Part shown: positions 1-6,564 of the stretch, one piece after another
Position numbering within the stretch: position 1 is the first letter of the stretch
How the letters are laid out: every line of letters starts with the position of its first letter
Assembly: GCA_003486725.1 (NCBI GenBank)
Contig: DNGD01000241.1
Coordinates: forward strand, 1-8,215
Length of the DNA stretch: 8,215 bases
Source of the DNA: Rhodospirillaceae bacterium
GTDB lineage: Bacteria > Pseudomonadota > Alphaproteobacteria > UBA9219
Direction of reading: 5' to 3'
Notes under the pieces: model-generated
What the model was told of the DNA's origin: nothing
What the model saw: the letters and a program-made list of their open reading frames with translations, nothing else
Databases searched by the model: none
Translations under genes and position numbers: made by a program

Positions 1-738
1 AAGGAGCTGCCGCCCAAGACCGAGATTATCCGCCGTGTCTCGCTCGCCAACGATCAGCGCGATTTGTACGAAGCCGTGCGTCACGTGATGAACGAGAAAG
101 TGCGCGAAGAAATCGCGGCCAAGGGCCTCGCCCGCAGCCATATCGTCGTGCTGGATGCGCTGTTGAAACTGCGCCAGACCTGCTGCGATCCGCGCCTCGT
201 CAAGTTGGAGGCCGCCCGCAAGGTGAAATCCTCCGCCAAGCTTGAAGAGCTGATGGAGATGATCCCGACACTGATCGAAGAGGGCCGCAAGATTCTGCTC
301 TTCTCGCAATTCACGTCGATGCTTGATTTAATCAAACCAGAGCTAAAGGAATTGGCTATTCCGTTTGTCGAACTGCGCGGCACGACCAAAGATCGCGCGA
401 CGCCGATCAAACAATTCCAGAATGGCGACGTGCCGTTGTTTTTGATTAGCCTGAAGGCGGGTGGCACTGGCCTCAACCTTACCGCCGCCGATACGGTCAT
501 TCATTATGACCCATGGTGGAATCCGTCCGTGGAAAATCAGGCGACCGACCGTGCGCACCGCATCGGGCAGGACAAGCCCGTGTTCGTGTATAAAATGATC
601 GCGGAGGAAACGGTTGAGGAGCGCATTTTAGAGCTGCAGTCGCGCAAGGCTGGCCTCGCTGCCGCACTATTTGGCGATAAACCCGCCGCCGCAGCCTCCC
701 TCACCCAAGACGATATCAAGTGGCTGATGGGGGAATAA
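1..738 (+). CDS. SNF2-family DNA-dependent ATPase/helicase, C-terminal part (5' truncated by window edge)
   Basis: The frame is open from base 1 to the TAA at 736-738, giving 245 codons of the C-terminal helicase lobe; the true start lies outside the window. SNF2/RapA-type proteins use ATP to translocate on double-stranded DNA and remodel protein-DNA complexes. Visible signatures are the LPPKTE lead-in at the left edge, helicase motif IV (KILLFSQFT, from 289), motif V ([19 protein letters not shown], about 454-510) and motif VI (DRAHRIGQ, 547-570), which carries the arginines that contact ATP. The PWWNP signature between motifs V and VI is typical of SNF2 enzymes. The N-terminal lobe with Walker A and DExx box is not visible, so activity cannot be judged. 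The gene converges on purK with no bases between the stop codons and no terminator hairpin. The family call is firm; the biological role is unknown. Confidence 0.93.
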   Translation, partial: KELPPKTEIIRRVSLANDQRDLYEAVRHVMNEKVREEIAAKGLARSHIVVLDALLKLRQTCCDPRLVKLEAARKVKSSAKLEELMEMIPTLIEEGRKILLFSQFTSMLDLIKPELKELAIPFVELRGTTKDRATPIKQFQNGDVPLFLISLKAGGTGLNLTAADTVIHYDPWWNPSVENQATDRAHRIGQDKPVFVYKMIAEETVEERILELQSRKAGLAAALFGDKPAAAASLTQDDIKWLMGE

Positions 739-1827
739 TTACCACGCGCCTTTGAGGAACGTCACATGCCCCATCTTGCGTCCATCGCGTGGTTCTTTTT
801 TGCCATAGAGATGCAGACAAGCTGAGGTGTCGGCGACATAGCCGAAGCACTTCCCCAAATCCTCACCAAGGATGTTGAGCATAAGCGCTTTGCTGTGTGG
901 TTCAGCGTTGCCGAGCGGCAAGCCTGCGATTACACGCACCAGCATTTCAAACTGGCTGCAAGAACAGGCGTCGATCGTCCAGTGGCCGGAGTTATGCGGA
1001 CGCGGCGCAATCTCGTTCATCAAAACGCTCTGGCCTTTGGCATTCGGTTCTTTCAGAACGAACAACTCAACCGCCAGCAAGCCGACAACATGCAGATGCG
1101 TGGCCATGCGCATCGCGATGTCCGTCGCCTCTTTCGCCACCGCTGGATCGATCAGCGCGGGTGCGTGCGTTTCGGCAAGAATATGGTTGCGGTGGATATT
1201 CTCGACGACCGGAAAGGCTGCGATCGCACCATCCTCACGACGCGCGACAATAACAGACACTTCCTTTTCAAAGGGCACAAAGGCCTCGACGATGCCTTCA
1301 TCGCTGCCCATCTGCTTCCATGCGGTGGCGGCGTCCATCTCTTCGGAAATCTTCACCTGCCCCTTACCGTCATAACCCATCCGCGTGGATTTCAAGATCA
1401 CGGGACGCGAGAACTGCGCCAGCGCGGTGGCAAGCTCGTCAGCAGACTTCACAATCGCAAAATCTGCCGTGCCCACGCCGATCTCACGCGCAAAGCGTTT
1501 TTCAAGGCCACGATCCTGCGCAATGCGCAAGACCGAGGCACTGGGAAAAACAACAGTATGCTGCGCAATCACATCCAGCGCGGCCAGCGGCACATTCTCC
1601 CACTCTAACGTGACAACATCGACAGCTTTGGCGAAACGCTCTAACGCTTCTTCATTGTCGAACGCGCCTTGCGTATGCTGTGCGCACACGGCCACCGCCG
1701 GCTCGGTTTCATCGGGGCAGTACACGTGACAGGAAAAGCCCAGCCGCGCGGCGGCCATCGCCGTCATCCGCGCCAGCTGCCCGCCGCCAAGAATACCAAT
1801 CACCGATCCGGCTGTAAGTGTTCGCAT
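739..1827 (-). CDS. purK: N5-carboxyaminoimidazole ribonucleotide synthase PurK
   Basis: A 362-residue cytoplasmic ATP-grasp enzyme. PurK uses ATP and bicarbonate to convert aminoimidazole ribonucleotide (AIR) into N5-CAIR, the substrate of PurE. The N-terminus has the nucleotide-fold signature GILGGGQLARM (residues 11-21). ENVP lies near residues 77-80. The ATP-grasp region shows KSTRMGYDGKGQ (146-157), and NEIAPRPHNSGHWTIDAC (271-288) is the conserved PurK catalytic block. GRKMGHVT (349-356) is the usual C-terminal signature. The length is normal. The frame stays open upstream to 1941, but that extension is arginine-rich and is the antisense-like shadow of the purE tail, and the family N-terminus begins just before GILGGG. 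The ATG at 1825-1827 is therefore chosen. It starts one base after the purE stop, so translation is probably coupled to purE. Confidence 0.96.
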   Translation of the reverse strand: MRTLTAGSVIGILGGGQLARMTAMAAARLGFSCHVYCPDETEPAVAVCAQHTQGAFDNEEALERFAKAVDVVTLEWENVPLAALDVIAQHTVVFPSASVLRIAQDRGLEKRFAREIGVGTADFAIVKSADELATALAQFSRPVILKSTRMGYDGKGQVKISEEMDAATAWKQMGSDEGIVEAFVPFEKEVSVIVARREDGAIAAFPVVENIHRNHILAETHAPALIDPAVAKEATDIAMRMATHLHVVGLLAVELFVLKEPNAKGQSVLMNEIAPRPHNSGHWTIDACSCSQFEMLVRVIAGLPLGNAEPHSKALMLNILGEDLGKCFGYVADTSACLHLYGKKEPRDGRKMGHVTFLKGAW

Positions 1828-1828
1828 A

Positions 1829-2431
1829 CTATTTCTTTTTCTTGGCGACAGTTTTCTTGGAAGATTTCTTAGCCGCTTTCTTCGCAGGCTTCGTTTCATC
1901 CGAGACAGGATCAATGGCAACGCCGGACGTCTGTACTTCACGCCATTCGCTGTACATGATCGACAACGTATCGTTATTCAAACCCAAAATGGAAACGGCG
2001 AGAAGCGCCGCGTTGATCGCGCCCGCATTACCGATGGCAAGCGTGCCGACCGGAATACCGGCGGGCATCTGCGCAATTGAGAGCAAACTATCCATGCCAT
2101 CCAGCGAGCGGCTTTTCACCGGCACGCCCAAAACGGGCAGCGCGGTAAGCGCCGCTGTCATGCCGGGCAAATGCGCCGCACCACCGGCTCCAGCGATGAT
2201 GATTTTCAAGCCGCGCTCGGCTGCAGTGCTGGCATATTCAAACAAGCGGCGCGGCGTCCGGTGCGCTGACACGATCAGGCTTTCGAACGGCACCCCAAAG
2301 CTGTCCAGCACATTAGCGGCGTTTTCCATCGTCGCCCAGTCGGACTGGCTGCCCATGATGATCCCGACCAAAGGCTGGTTCTTGTTCGACTTCATCTTTG
2401 TCGGCTTGGCTGTTTTAGCGGAACGCGGCAT
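1829..2431 (-). CDS. purE: N5-carboxyaminoimidazole ribonucleotide mutase PurE (class I) with lysine-rich C-terminal tail
   Basis: A 200-residue protein; the class I PurE core is normally about 160-170 residues. It moves the carboxylate of N5-CAIR to carbon 4 to give CAIR, following PurK. The core shows GSQSDW (27-32), SAHRTP (55-60) with the catalytic-type histidine at 57, [11 protein letters not shown] (81-91) and [10 protein letters not shown] (134-143). All catalytic landmarks are present, so it should be active, and the family usually forms octamers. Two extensions stand out: a basic N-terminus of about 19 residues, and a C-terminal tail (181-200) of Lys, Ala and Ser ending KKTVAKKKK, reminiscent of histone H1-like tails. 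The ATG at 2429-2431 is chosen because GAGGG lies 7 bases upstream. An in-frame ATG at 2488 lacks a ribosome site, and one at 2395 has none visible. Confidence 0.96.
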   Translation of the reverse strand: MPRSAKTAKPTKMKSNKNQPLVGIIMGSQSDWATMENAANVLDSFGVPFESLIVSAHRTPRRLFEYASTAAERGLKIIIAGAGGAAHLPGMTAALTALPVLGVPVKSRSLDGMDSLLSIAQMPAGIPVGTLAIGNAGAINAALLAVSILGLNNDTLSIMYSEWREVQTSGVAIDPVSDETKPAKKAAKKSSKKTVAKKKK

Positions 2432-2438
2432 TTCAAAA

Positions 2439-2443
2439 CCCTC
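2439..2443 (-). promoter_or_regulatory. Ribosome binding site of purE
   Basis: Reads GAGGG on the minus strand, 7 bases before the ATG at 2429-2431. It decides between three in-frame ATGs, since the upstream candidate (2488) and the downstream one (2395) lack a comparable purine-rich site. Confidence 0.6.
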
Positions 2444-2474
2444 AGTGAATGAAAAAATGCAAATTAATGACTTT

Positions 2475-2504
2475 TTTATAAAAAGCATAGAGACTTATTG
2501 AGAA
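2475..2504 (-). promoter_or_regulatory. Possible purEK promoter in the divergent purE / GGDEF-gene intergenic region
   Basis: The 113-base region 2432-2544 separates two divergent genes and is clearly more AT-rich than its surroundings. On the minus strand TATAAA (2475-2480) makes a good -10 element. An 18-base spacer leads to TTCTCA (2499-2504), a weak -35. This would give a purE leader of roughly 35-40 bases. The -10 lies in a near-symmetric run of T then A at 2471-2485. On the plus strand only a poor TTAATG / CATAGA pair (2464-2491) is visible for the divergent gene. I see no confident purine-repressor operator. The location is convincing; the exact hexamers are tentative. Confidence 0.35.
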
Positions 2505-2531
2505 ACGACAGAATCATCATGGTTTTAACCT

Positions 2532-2535
2532 AGGA
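2532..2535 (+). promoter_or_regulatory. Ribosome binding site supporting a TTG start
   Basis: AGGA lies 9 bases before the TTG at 2545-2547. No in-frame ATG or GTG exists between the upstream stop (2488-2490) and this TTG, so this weak site is what supports the start. Confidence 0.45.
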
Positions 2536-2544
2536 CTCCCTCTT

Positions 2545-3168
2545 TTGAGCGCTCCCCTCGACCTTTTGACAGACTCGCTGGCCAATGCGCCGCTGACGCC
2601 CGAACAGCGCACGATCTGGCGCGATCTGTGCGCCGAGCTCGTTTTGGCGCGCGTGCGCGTTCAGGAACTGGAAAACCGCCTGAGGGTTCTGGAGCGTCAA
2701 CCGGAAGAGCCGGAAAGCAGCCATCCGCTTCTGACGCGCCCCGATTTCAACCGCGAGGTCGCGCGGATGCTGGCGTTTGATGAACGTTATGGCGGTATTT
2801 CCAGCGTTTTGTATATCAATATCGAAAACCTCGACGTGATCCGCTCACGCCACGGTGCTGCGCTGATTGATGCCGCGCTACGCTGCGTTGCCGATACGCT
2901 GGCGGGCCTCATCCGCCGCAGCGATATTCTGGGCAAGCTGGCACCGGACGAGTTCGGCATCCTGTTGCCCCGCTGTGACAACACCTCGGCATGGAAAAAG
3001 GGCGAGCACATCGCCACAAACCTCCATGACGCGTTGAGCAATTTGTGGGGGCCGAATTTGAAACCGCAGATCAACTACGGCGCCTATACCTTCCGCGAGA
3101 AAGAAGACCTGGCGACGGGCCTGAAACAGGCCGCCAAGGACCTCACACAGCTTGATAGGCCGCAGTAG
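2545..3168 (+). CDS. Degenerate GGDEF-domain protein (probably not an active diguanylate cyclase)
   Basis: A 207-residue cytoplasmic protein with no membrane segment or signal peptide. Residues about 20-55 are helical and charged, possibly a short coiled coil (ELENRLRVLERQ). Residues about 62-200 match a GGDEF fold: LTRPDFNREV as the first helix, SVLYINIENLDVIRSRHG in place of the usual LDIDxFKxIN segment, and KLAPDEF (131-137) in place of RxGGDEF. Active diguanylate cyclases need the GG turn and an aspartate near residue 92. Here these are AP and Asn, so cyclic di-GMP synthesis from GTP is unlikely. RRSD (124-127) sits where the inhibitory RxxD c-di-GMP site of this family normally lies, so ligand binding is conceivable. 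The start is TTG because the frame offers no ATG. It is transcribed divergently from purE and opposite to all neighbouring biosynthetic genes. The fold assignment is good; the role is unknown. Confidence 0.8.
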   Translation: MSAPLDLLTDSLANAPLTPEQRTIWRDLCAELVLARVRVQELENRLRVLERQPEEPESSHPLLTRPDFNREVARMLAFDERYGGISSVLYINIENLDVIRSRHGAALIDAALRCVADTLAGLIRRSDILGKLAPDEFGILLPRCDNTSAWKKGEHIATNLHDALSNLWGPNLKPQINYGAYTFREKEDLATGLKQAAKDLTQLDRPQ

Positions 3169-3174
3169 GCCTCT

Positions 3175-3298
3175 CAGAATGCCCACAATTGCGCCCAAAG
3201 GGGTTCTACAGCAATTATTTCAATGTGTTAGCCACAGAGGTAGCGCACGATTTTACCCCCACTAGAATCGCATCCTGACGCGTTCTAGAGGCATTCTG
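3175..3298. repeat. Nested inverted repeats in the gap between the GGDEF gene and purC
   Basis: The two genes converge here. An outer inverted repeat pairs CAGAATGCC (3175-3183) with GGCATTCTG (3290-3298), 9 of 9 bases. Inside it are AATTGC (3187-3192) with GCAATT (3211-3216), TGTG (3224-3227) with CACA (3233-3236), and CTAGAA-CGC pairing with GCGTTCTAG (3262-3288) with one bulged base. Together they could fold as a closed multi-branched RNA, or the hairpins could act as weak terminators. None is followed by a proper T-run on either strand. A TTTTTT on the minus strand just after purC (3307-3312) lacks a clear preceding stem. The pairings are read directly from the sequence; any function is inference. 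Confidence 0.4.
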
Positions 3299-3328
3299 TG
3301 CGGGGCAAAAAAGCTCGTGATTTAACCG

Positions 3329-4318
3329 CTATTCGCGATACTTCTGGATGTTCCGGCGGACGCGCTCGCGCACGGGCTCCCCGCCTGAGGGAATATCAAA
3401 ATTCTTGCCAGATATTTTCTCGAACAGATCGATATAACGCGCACTGAAATCAACCAGCGTATCATCGGTGATCTCGGGGATCGGCTCTTTATACGGATCG
3501 CACCGCGAGGCAATCCATAAGCGCAGGAACTCCTTATCAAGGCTTTCGGGTTCTTCGCCCGCCGCCAACCGCTCTTGATAGCTGTTGGCCATCCAATAGC
3601 GGCTGCTGTCCGGCGTATGGATTTCGTCCGCAATGGTGAGGACGCCGTTTTCGTCATAACCGAATTCATACTTCGTATCGACAAGGATCAGGCCGTGCTG
3701 GGCGGCGATCTCGCGTCCGCGCGCAAACAAGGCCAGCGCAGCCTTTTCGATTTCCGCCCACTGCGTGGGATTGAGGACACCGCGCGAAACGATTTCTTCC
3801 GCCGTGATCGGCACGTCATGCTCGCCCATGATGCCCTTGGTCGTCGGCGTCAAAATGGTTTGCGGCAGCTTGTCGTTCTTCTTCATCCCGTCGGGCAGTG
3901 CGATGCCATAGGGCATGCGGTTCCCGACATTGTACATCGACCAGATGGAGGTGGAGGTCGAGCCGGTCAGATAATCGCGCACGACAACCTCGACGGGCAG
4001 CATATCAATCTTGCGCGCGACGACGACGTTGGGATCGGGATATTCGATAACATGGTTGGGCAGAATGTCAGCGGTCGCCTCGAACCAGAAACGCGCGGCA
4101 GAGGTCAGCACCTGCCCCTTGAACGGCACAGCGGCCAGCACTTGGTCAAAAGCGCTTTGGCGATCAGTGGTGATCATCAAACGGCGGTTACCGGACAGAT
4201 CATAGTGATCGCGCACCTTGCCGCGTCCGAAATTGGGTAATTCGGGAAACTCGGCGTCAACAAGCACATCATGCAAATGCGCGCGGATGATCTTATGAAG
4301 TGTTTTTTGGTCGGTCAT
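3329..4318 (-). CDS. purC: Phosphoribosylaminoimidazole-succinocarboxamide (SAICAR) synthetase PurC, long form
   Basis: A 329-residue cytoplasmic enzyme. It joins CAIR, the product of PurE, to aspartate using ATP to give SAICAR. It belongs to the long form of the family (about 300 residues, like yeast Ade1) rather than the roughly 240-residue form of E. coli. Motifs in order are GRGKVRDHYDL (about 31-41), TTDRQSAFD (50-58), VVVRDYLTGSTSTS (111-124), LILVDTKYEFGYD (206-218) and IADEIHTPDSSRYW (225-238), then DKEFLRLW. All expected nucleotide- and substrate-binding blocks are intact. The ATG at 4316-4318 gives the expected N-terminus, but no Shine-Dalgarno precedes it; the bases immediately before it read CCTCCT. 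It lies 91 bases downstream of nadE on the same strand, with a possible promoter of its own in that gap. The identity is secure. Confidence 0.96.
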   Translation of the reverse strand: MTDQKTLHKIIRAHLHDVLVDAEFPELPNFGRGKVRDHYDLSGNRRLMITTDRQSAFDQVLAAVPFKGQVLTSAARFWFEATADILPNHVIEYPDPNVVVARKIDMLPVEVVVRDYLTGSTSTSIWSMYNVGNRMPYGIALPDGMKKNDKLPQTILTPTTKGIMGEHDVPITAEEIVSRGVLNPTQWAEIEKAALALFARGREIAAQHGLILVDTKYEFGYDENGVLTIADEIHTPDSSRYWMANSYQERLAAGEEPESLDKEFLRLWIASRCDPYKEPIPEITDDTLVDFSARYIDLFEKISGKNFDIPSGGEPVRERVRRNIQKYRE

Positions 4319-4356
4319 AGGAGGATTCTCAATTCTTGGTAGGTAATTTATCTCTA

Positions 4357-4384
4357 ATTCTAAAACACGGACGGCGATTGTCCT
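4357..4384 (-). promoter_or_regulatory. Possible purC promoter
   Basis: On the minus strand AGGACA (4379-4384) and TAGAAT (4357-4362) are 16 bases apart, 4 of 6 and 5 of 6 matches to the sigma-70 hexamers. Transcription would start near 4350, leaving a leader of about 30 bases before purC. The 91-base gap after nadE is AT-rich with no terminator hairpin, so read-through from nadE is also possible. Confidence 0.35.
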
Positions 4385-4409
4385 AATACTTTCACGCTAA
4401 GCAGATGCA

Positions 4410-6086
4410 CTAATCCGACTGATGAGTGCTCCATTTGTCGCTATAGCGGTTGGTAATGGGATAGCGTCTGTCTTTCGTGATGTGACGGCGGGTCACACGC
4501 GGGCCGGGTGGCATCTGGCGGCGTTTGTATTCTGCCCGATCCAGCATCGTGTAGACACGACGAACGGTGGCGGCATCATGCCCCATCATTGTCGTTTCGG
4601 CGACGCCCAGGTCCTGTTCGATGAGGCAGCGCAGAATGTCATCCAAAGTCTCATAGGGCGGCAACGTGTCCTGATCCTTTTGCCCCGGCTTAAGTTCAGC
4701 CGTCGGGGCCTTGGTCAGGATGCGTTCGGGGATCACGGCACCCGAAGCGCCCAGCGCGTGCGCCGGCAAATTCGCGTTACGCCAGCGCGCCAGTTTGTAT
4801 ACTTCCGTTTTGTAAACGTCCTTGAGCGGCGCAAAGCCGCCGCAGCTGTCGCCATAAAGCGTCGAATAACCGACGGCGATTTCGGACTTGTTGCCCGTCG
4901 CCAAAACCATCGAGCCGCTCTTGTTGGACAGCGCCATGAGCGCGACGCCGCGCAAACGCGCCTGAATGTTTTCTTCGGTCACATCGGGCTGGCAGCCGAT
5001 GAATTGCTCGGCCAGTATATGATCGATCGCCGTCATAGCCTCGTCGATGCGAACGGTGTCCATCCGGCATCCCAAAGCCTTGGACACGGCGGCGGCATCC
5101 TCGATGGACTCGCGCGATGTATAGGGCGATGGCATCATCACGGTGCGGACATTGGCCGCGCCCAGCGTATCCACAGCGAGCGTCGCGACAAGCGCGCTAT
5201 CGATCCCGCCGGACAAGCCCAGAATGATGCTCTGGAAACCGTTTTTGGCGACATAATCACGCAGCCCGATCATGAGCGCCTGATAGACCGAGGCCTCACC
5301 TTCGGGAACATCGGCGAGCGGCGCATGCGCTGGCGTCCACTTTCTTTCGATCATGGCTCCACCAACAATCGCCACTTCTTCTTCCCACGATTTGGCCTGA
5401 TGTTTGATCTGGCCGTGAGGATCCATCGCAAAAGACGCACCTTCATAGACCATTTCGTCCTGTCCGCCGACTTGGTTGACATAGACAAGCGAAAGACCGG
5501 ATTCCCTCACCCGCTCTCGCGCAACGCTATAGCGTTTATGCTGGCGTCCCACTTGAAAGGGGCTGCCATTCATCGAGATCAAAAGCTCTGCGCCTTTTTG
5601 GGTTAGCTCCCGCGTGACCTCTGGCTGCCACATATCCTCGCACAGCAGCACGCCCAACCTGTGATCGCGGCAGATAATCGGCTCTGCTTCGGCACCGGCG
5701 GTAAACAGGCGCTTTTCATCAAAGGGGCCGTAGTTTGGTAAATCGCTCTTGAACACAAGACCGGCAATCTTGCCGCCGTCCAAAAGAAGCGCCGCGTTGT
5801 ACAGCTGATCATCCACCGCCCAAGGCGTCCCCAAAAGAACGGCAGGGCCTGAGGCGGTTTCGCGCGCCAAGGCGTCCACCGCCTCGCGGATCACCTTGCG
5901 CAAACGGGGCTTTAAAATAAAATCGTCGGGGGCATAGCCCGTCAGGAACAGCTCGGACGTGACCAGCAGCGTCGCGCCGCTGCGCTGCGCCTGACGCCAC
6001 GCGGCCATCAGCCGCGCAACGTTACCCGCAATGTCGCCAACCACAGGGTTCAACTGCGCCAAGGCCAGCAACAACGGCTCTGTCAT
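4410..6086 (-). CDS. nadE: Glutamine-dependent NAD+ synthetase NadE (two-domain)
   Basis: A 558-residue cytoplasmic enzyme for the last step of NAD synthesis: nicotinic acid adenine dinucleotide is adenylated with ATP and then amidated using ammonia from glutamine. Residues 1 to about 255 form a nitrilase-type glutaminase domain with its Glu-Lys-Cys triad visible as E45 (SELFLTGY), K113 (KSDLPNYGPFDEKR) and C149 (LLCEDMW). Residues about 265-545 form the synthetase domain, with the ATP PP-loop LSGGIDSALVA (291-301), the ATGNKSE block (396-402) and STLYGDSCGGFAPLKDVYKT (408-427). The length matches the bacterial two-domain form of about 550 residues, and nothing appears missing. GGGAG lies 7 bases before the ATG at 6084-6086. 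The gene for a small secreted protein ends 27 bases upstream, so the two are probably co-transcribed. Confidence 0.97.
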   Translation of the reverse strand: MTEPLLLALAQLNPVVGDIAGNVARLMAAWRQAQRSGATLLVTSELFLTGYAPDDFILKPRLRKVIREAVDALARETASGPAVLLGTPWAVDDQLYNAALLLDGGKIAGLVFKSDLPNYGPFDEKRLFTAGAEAEPIICRDHRLGVLLCEDMWQPEVTRELTQKGAELLISMNGSPFQVGRQHKRYSVARERVRESGLSLVYVNQVGGQDEMVYEGASFAMDPHGQIKHQAKSWEEEVAIVGGAMIERKWTPAHAPLADVPEGEASVYQALMIGLRDYVAKNGFQSIILGLSGGIDSALVATLAVDTLGAANVRTVMMPSPYTSRESIEDAAAVSKALGCRMDTVRIDEAMTAIDHILAEQFIGCQPDVTEENIQARLRGVALMALSNKSGSMVLATGNKSEIAVGYSTLYGDSCGGFAPLKDVYKTEVYKLARWRNANLPAHALGASGAVIPERILTKAPTAELKPGQKDQDTLPPYETLDDILRCLIEQDLGVAETTMMGHDAATVRRVYTMLDRAEYKRRQMPPGPRVTRRHITKDRRYPITNRYSDKWSTHQSD

Positions 6087-6113
6087 TTTAACGCTCCCTA
6101 GAAGGATACCAGA

Positions 6114-6479
6114 CTATTTCTTTTCAGTGCCCCAGCCGGAAGGCGCAGGGTTCGCTTGGGCCATCGATTGATCGATCATCTCTTGTGCGGTTTTTGTGAT
6201 CATATAGCTGATCGCCTCCGCGTCACGATGAGCTTCTTGGCTCAAGCAATTCATATAGTTCTGAACCTCGGCGGTAAAGGCATTACGTCTGGCCGTCTCG
6301 GAGTTCAGATCGTTGGCCGCACTTTCCGGATTCCGCGCCATGGCTGCCGGCGACATAGGCGCTGTACATTGGGTTGACTGCCACTTGCCACGCATATCGG
6401 CATAGGACACGTTACCGGCCAAAACGGGCGCGGCGGCAAGAAGGATACAAAGGAATAAAGCAGATGATAAAACACGCAT
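6114..6479 (-). CDS. Small secreted protein of unknown function
   Basis: A 121-residue protein with a clear Sec signal peptide: a short basic start (MR), a hydrophobic core over residues 4-20, and a likely signal peptidase I site after VLA (residue 21). The mature protein of about 100 residues is hydrophilic and probably mostly helical. It holds two cysteines, C38 (QSTQCTAP) and C78 (YMNCLSQEA), which could form one disulfide in the periplasm. The Cys-Thr-Ala-Pro stretch followed by a later Tyr-x-x-Cys-Leu recalls short periplasmic alphaproteobacterial proteins of unknown role, but I cannot assign a named family. GGAGGG lies 7 bases before the ATG at 6477-6479 and supports the start. It is followed by nadE after 27 bases; no functional link is evident. 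That it is a real gene is likely, given the signal peptide, ribosome site and promoter. Confidence 0.82.
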   Translation of the reverse strand: MRVLSSALFLCILLAAAPVLAGNVSYADMRGKWQSTQCTAPMSPAAMARNPESAANDLNSETARRNAFTAEVQNYMNCLSQEAHRDAEAISYMITKTAQEMIDQSMAQANPAPSGWGTEKK

Positions 6480-6517
6480 GGTAAAGCCCTCCCCTTCAGC
6501 TATTTAAGGTAGGGGAA

Positions 6518-6546
6518 ATCATAGCGCCTTCGTCTCAATCAGCCAA
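6518..6546 (-). promoter_or_regulatory. Sigma-70-like promoter for the secreted-protein / nadE transcript
   Basis: On the minus strand TTGGCT (6541-6546) and TATGAT (6518-6523) are exactly 17 bases apart, 4 of 6 and 5 of 6 matches to consensus. Transcription would begin near 6511 and leave a leader of about 30 bases. This is the best promoter match in the window and suggests that the secreted-protein gene and nadE start a transcript separate from the DAHP synthase gene upstream. Confidence 0.5.
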
Positions 6547-6564
6547 CAAGTTTATTCCACACGC

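Noticed and set aside
895..1608. Plus-strand open frames antisense to purK
   Set aside because: These are mirror frames of a well-conserved gene, with low-complexity Arg/His/Gln composition and no family motif.
1828..1941. N-terminal extension of purK by 38 residues
   Set aside because: It overlaps the purE 3' end in another frame, is extremely Arg/Lys-rich, and PurK proteins begin just before the GILGGGQLARM motif.
2432..2488. purE starting at the upstream ATG (2488)
   Set aside because: The extra 19 residues are encoded by AT-rich intergenic sequence with no ribosome site, whereas the ATG at 2431 has GAGGG at 7 bases.
3575..4240. Plus-strand open frame antisense to purC
   Set aside because: It overlaps the intact purC motifs completely and has no recognisable domain or ribosome site.
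4319..4387. Small plus-strand reading frame after the AGGAGG at 4319-4324
   Set aside because: A TTG at 4335 opens only about 17 codons, with no family similarity or promoter. The AGGAGG is more simply the complement of the purC leader.
4422..5606. Long plus-strand open frame of 394 codons
   Set aside because: It lies wholly antisense to nadE, whose catalytic motifs are intact. Its translation is rich in Arg and His without any domain signature, as expected from the reverse of a GC-rich gene.
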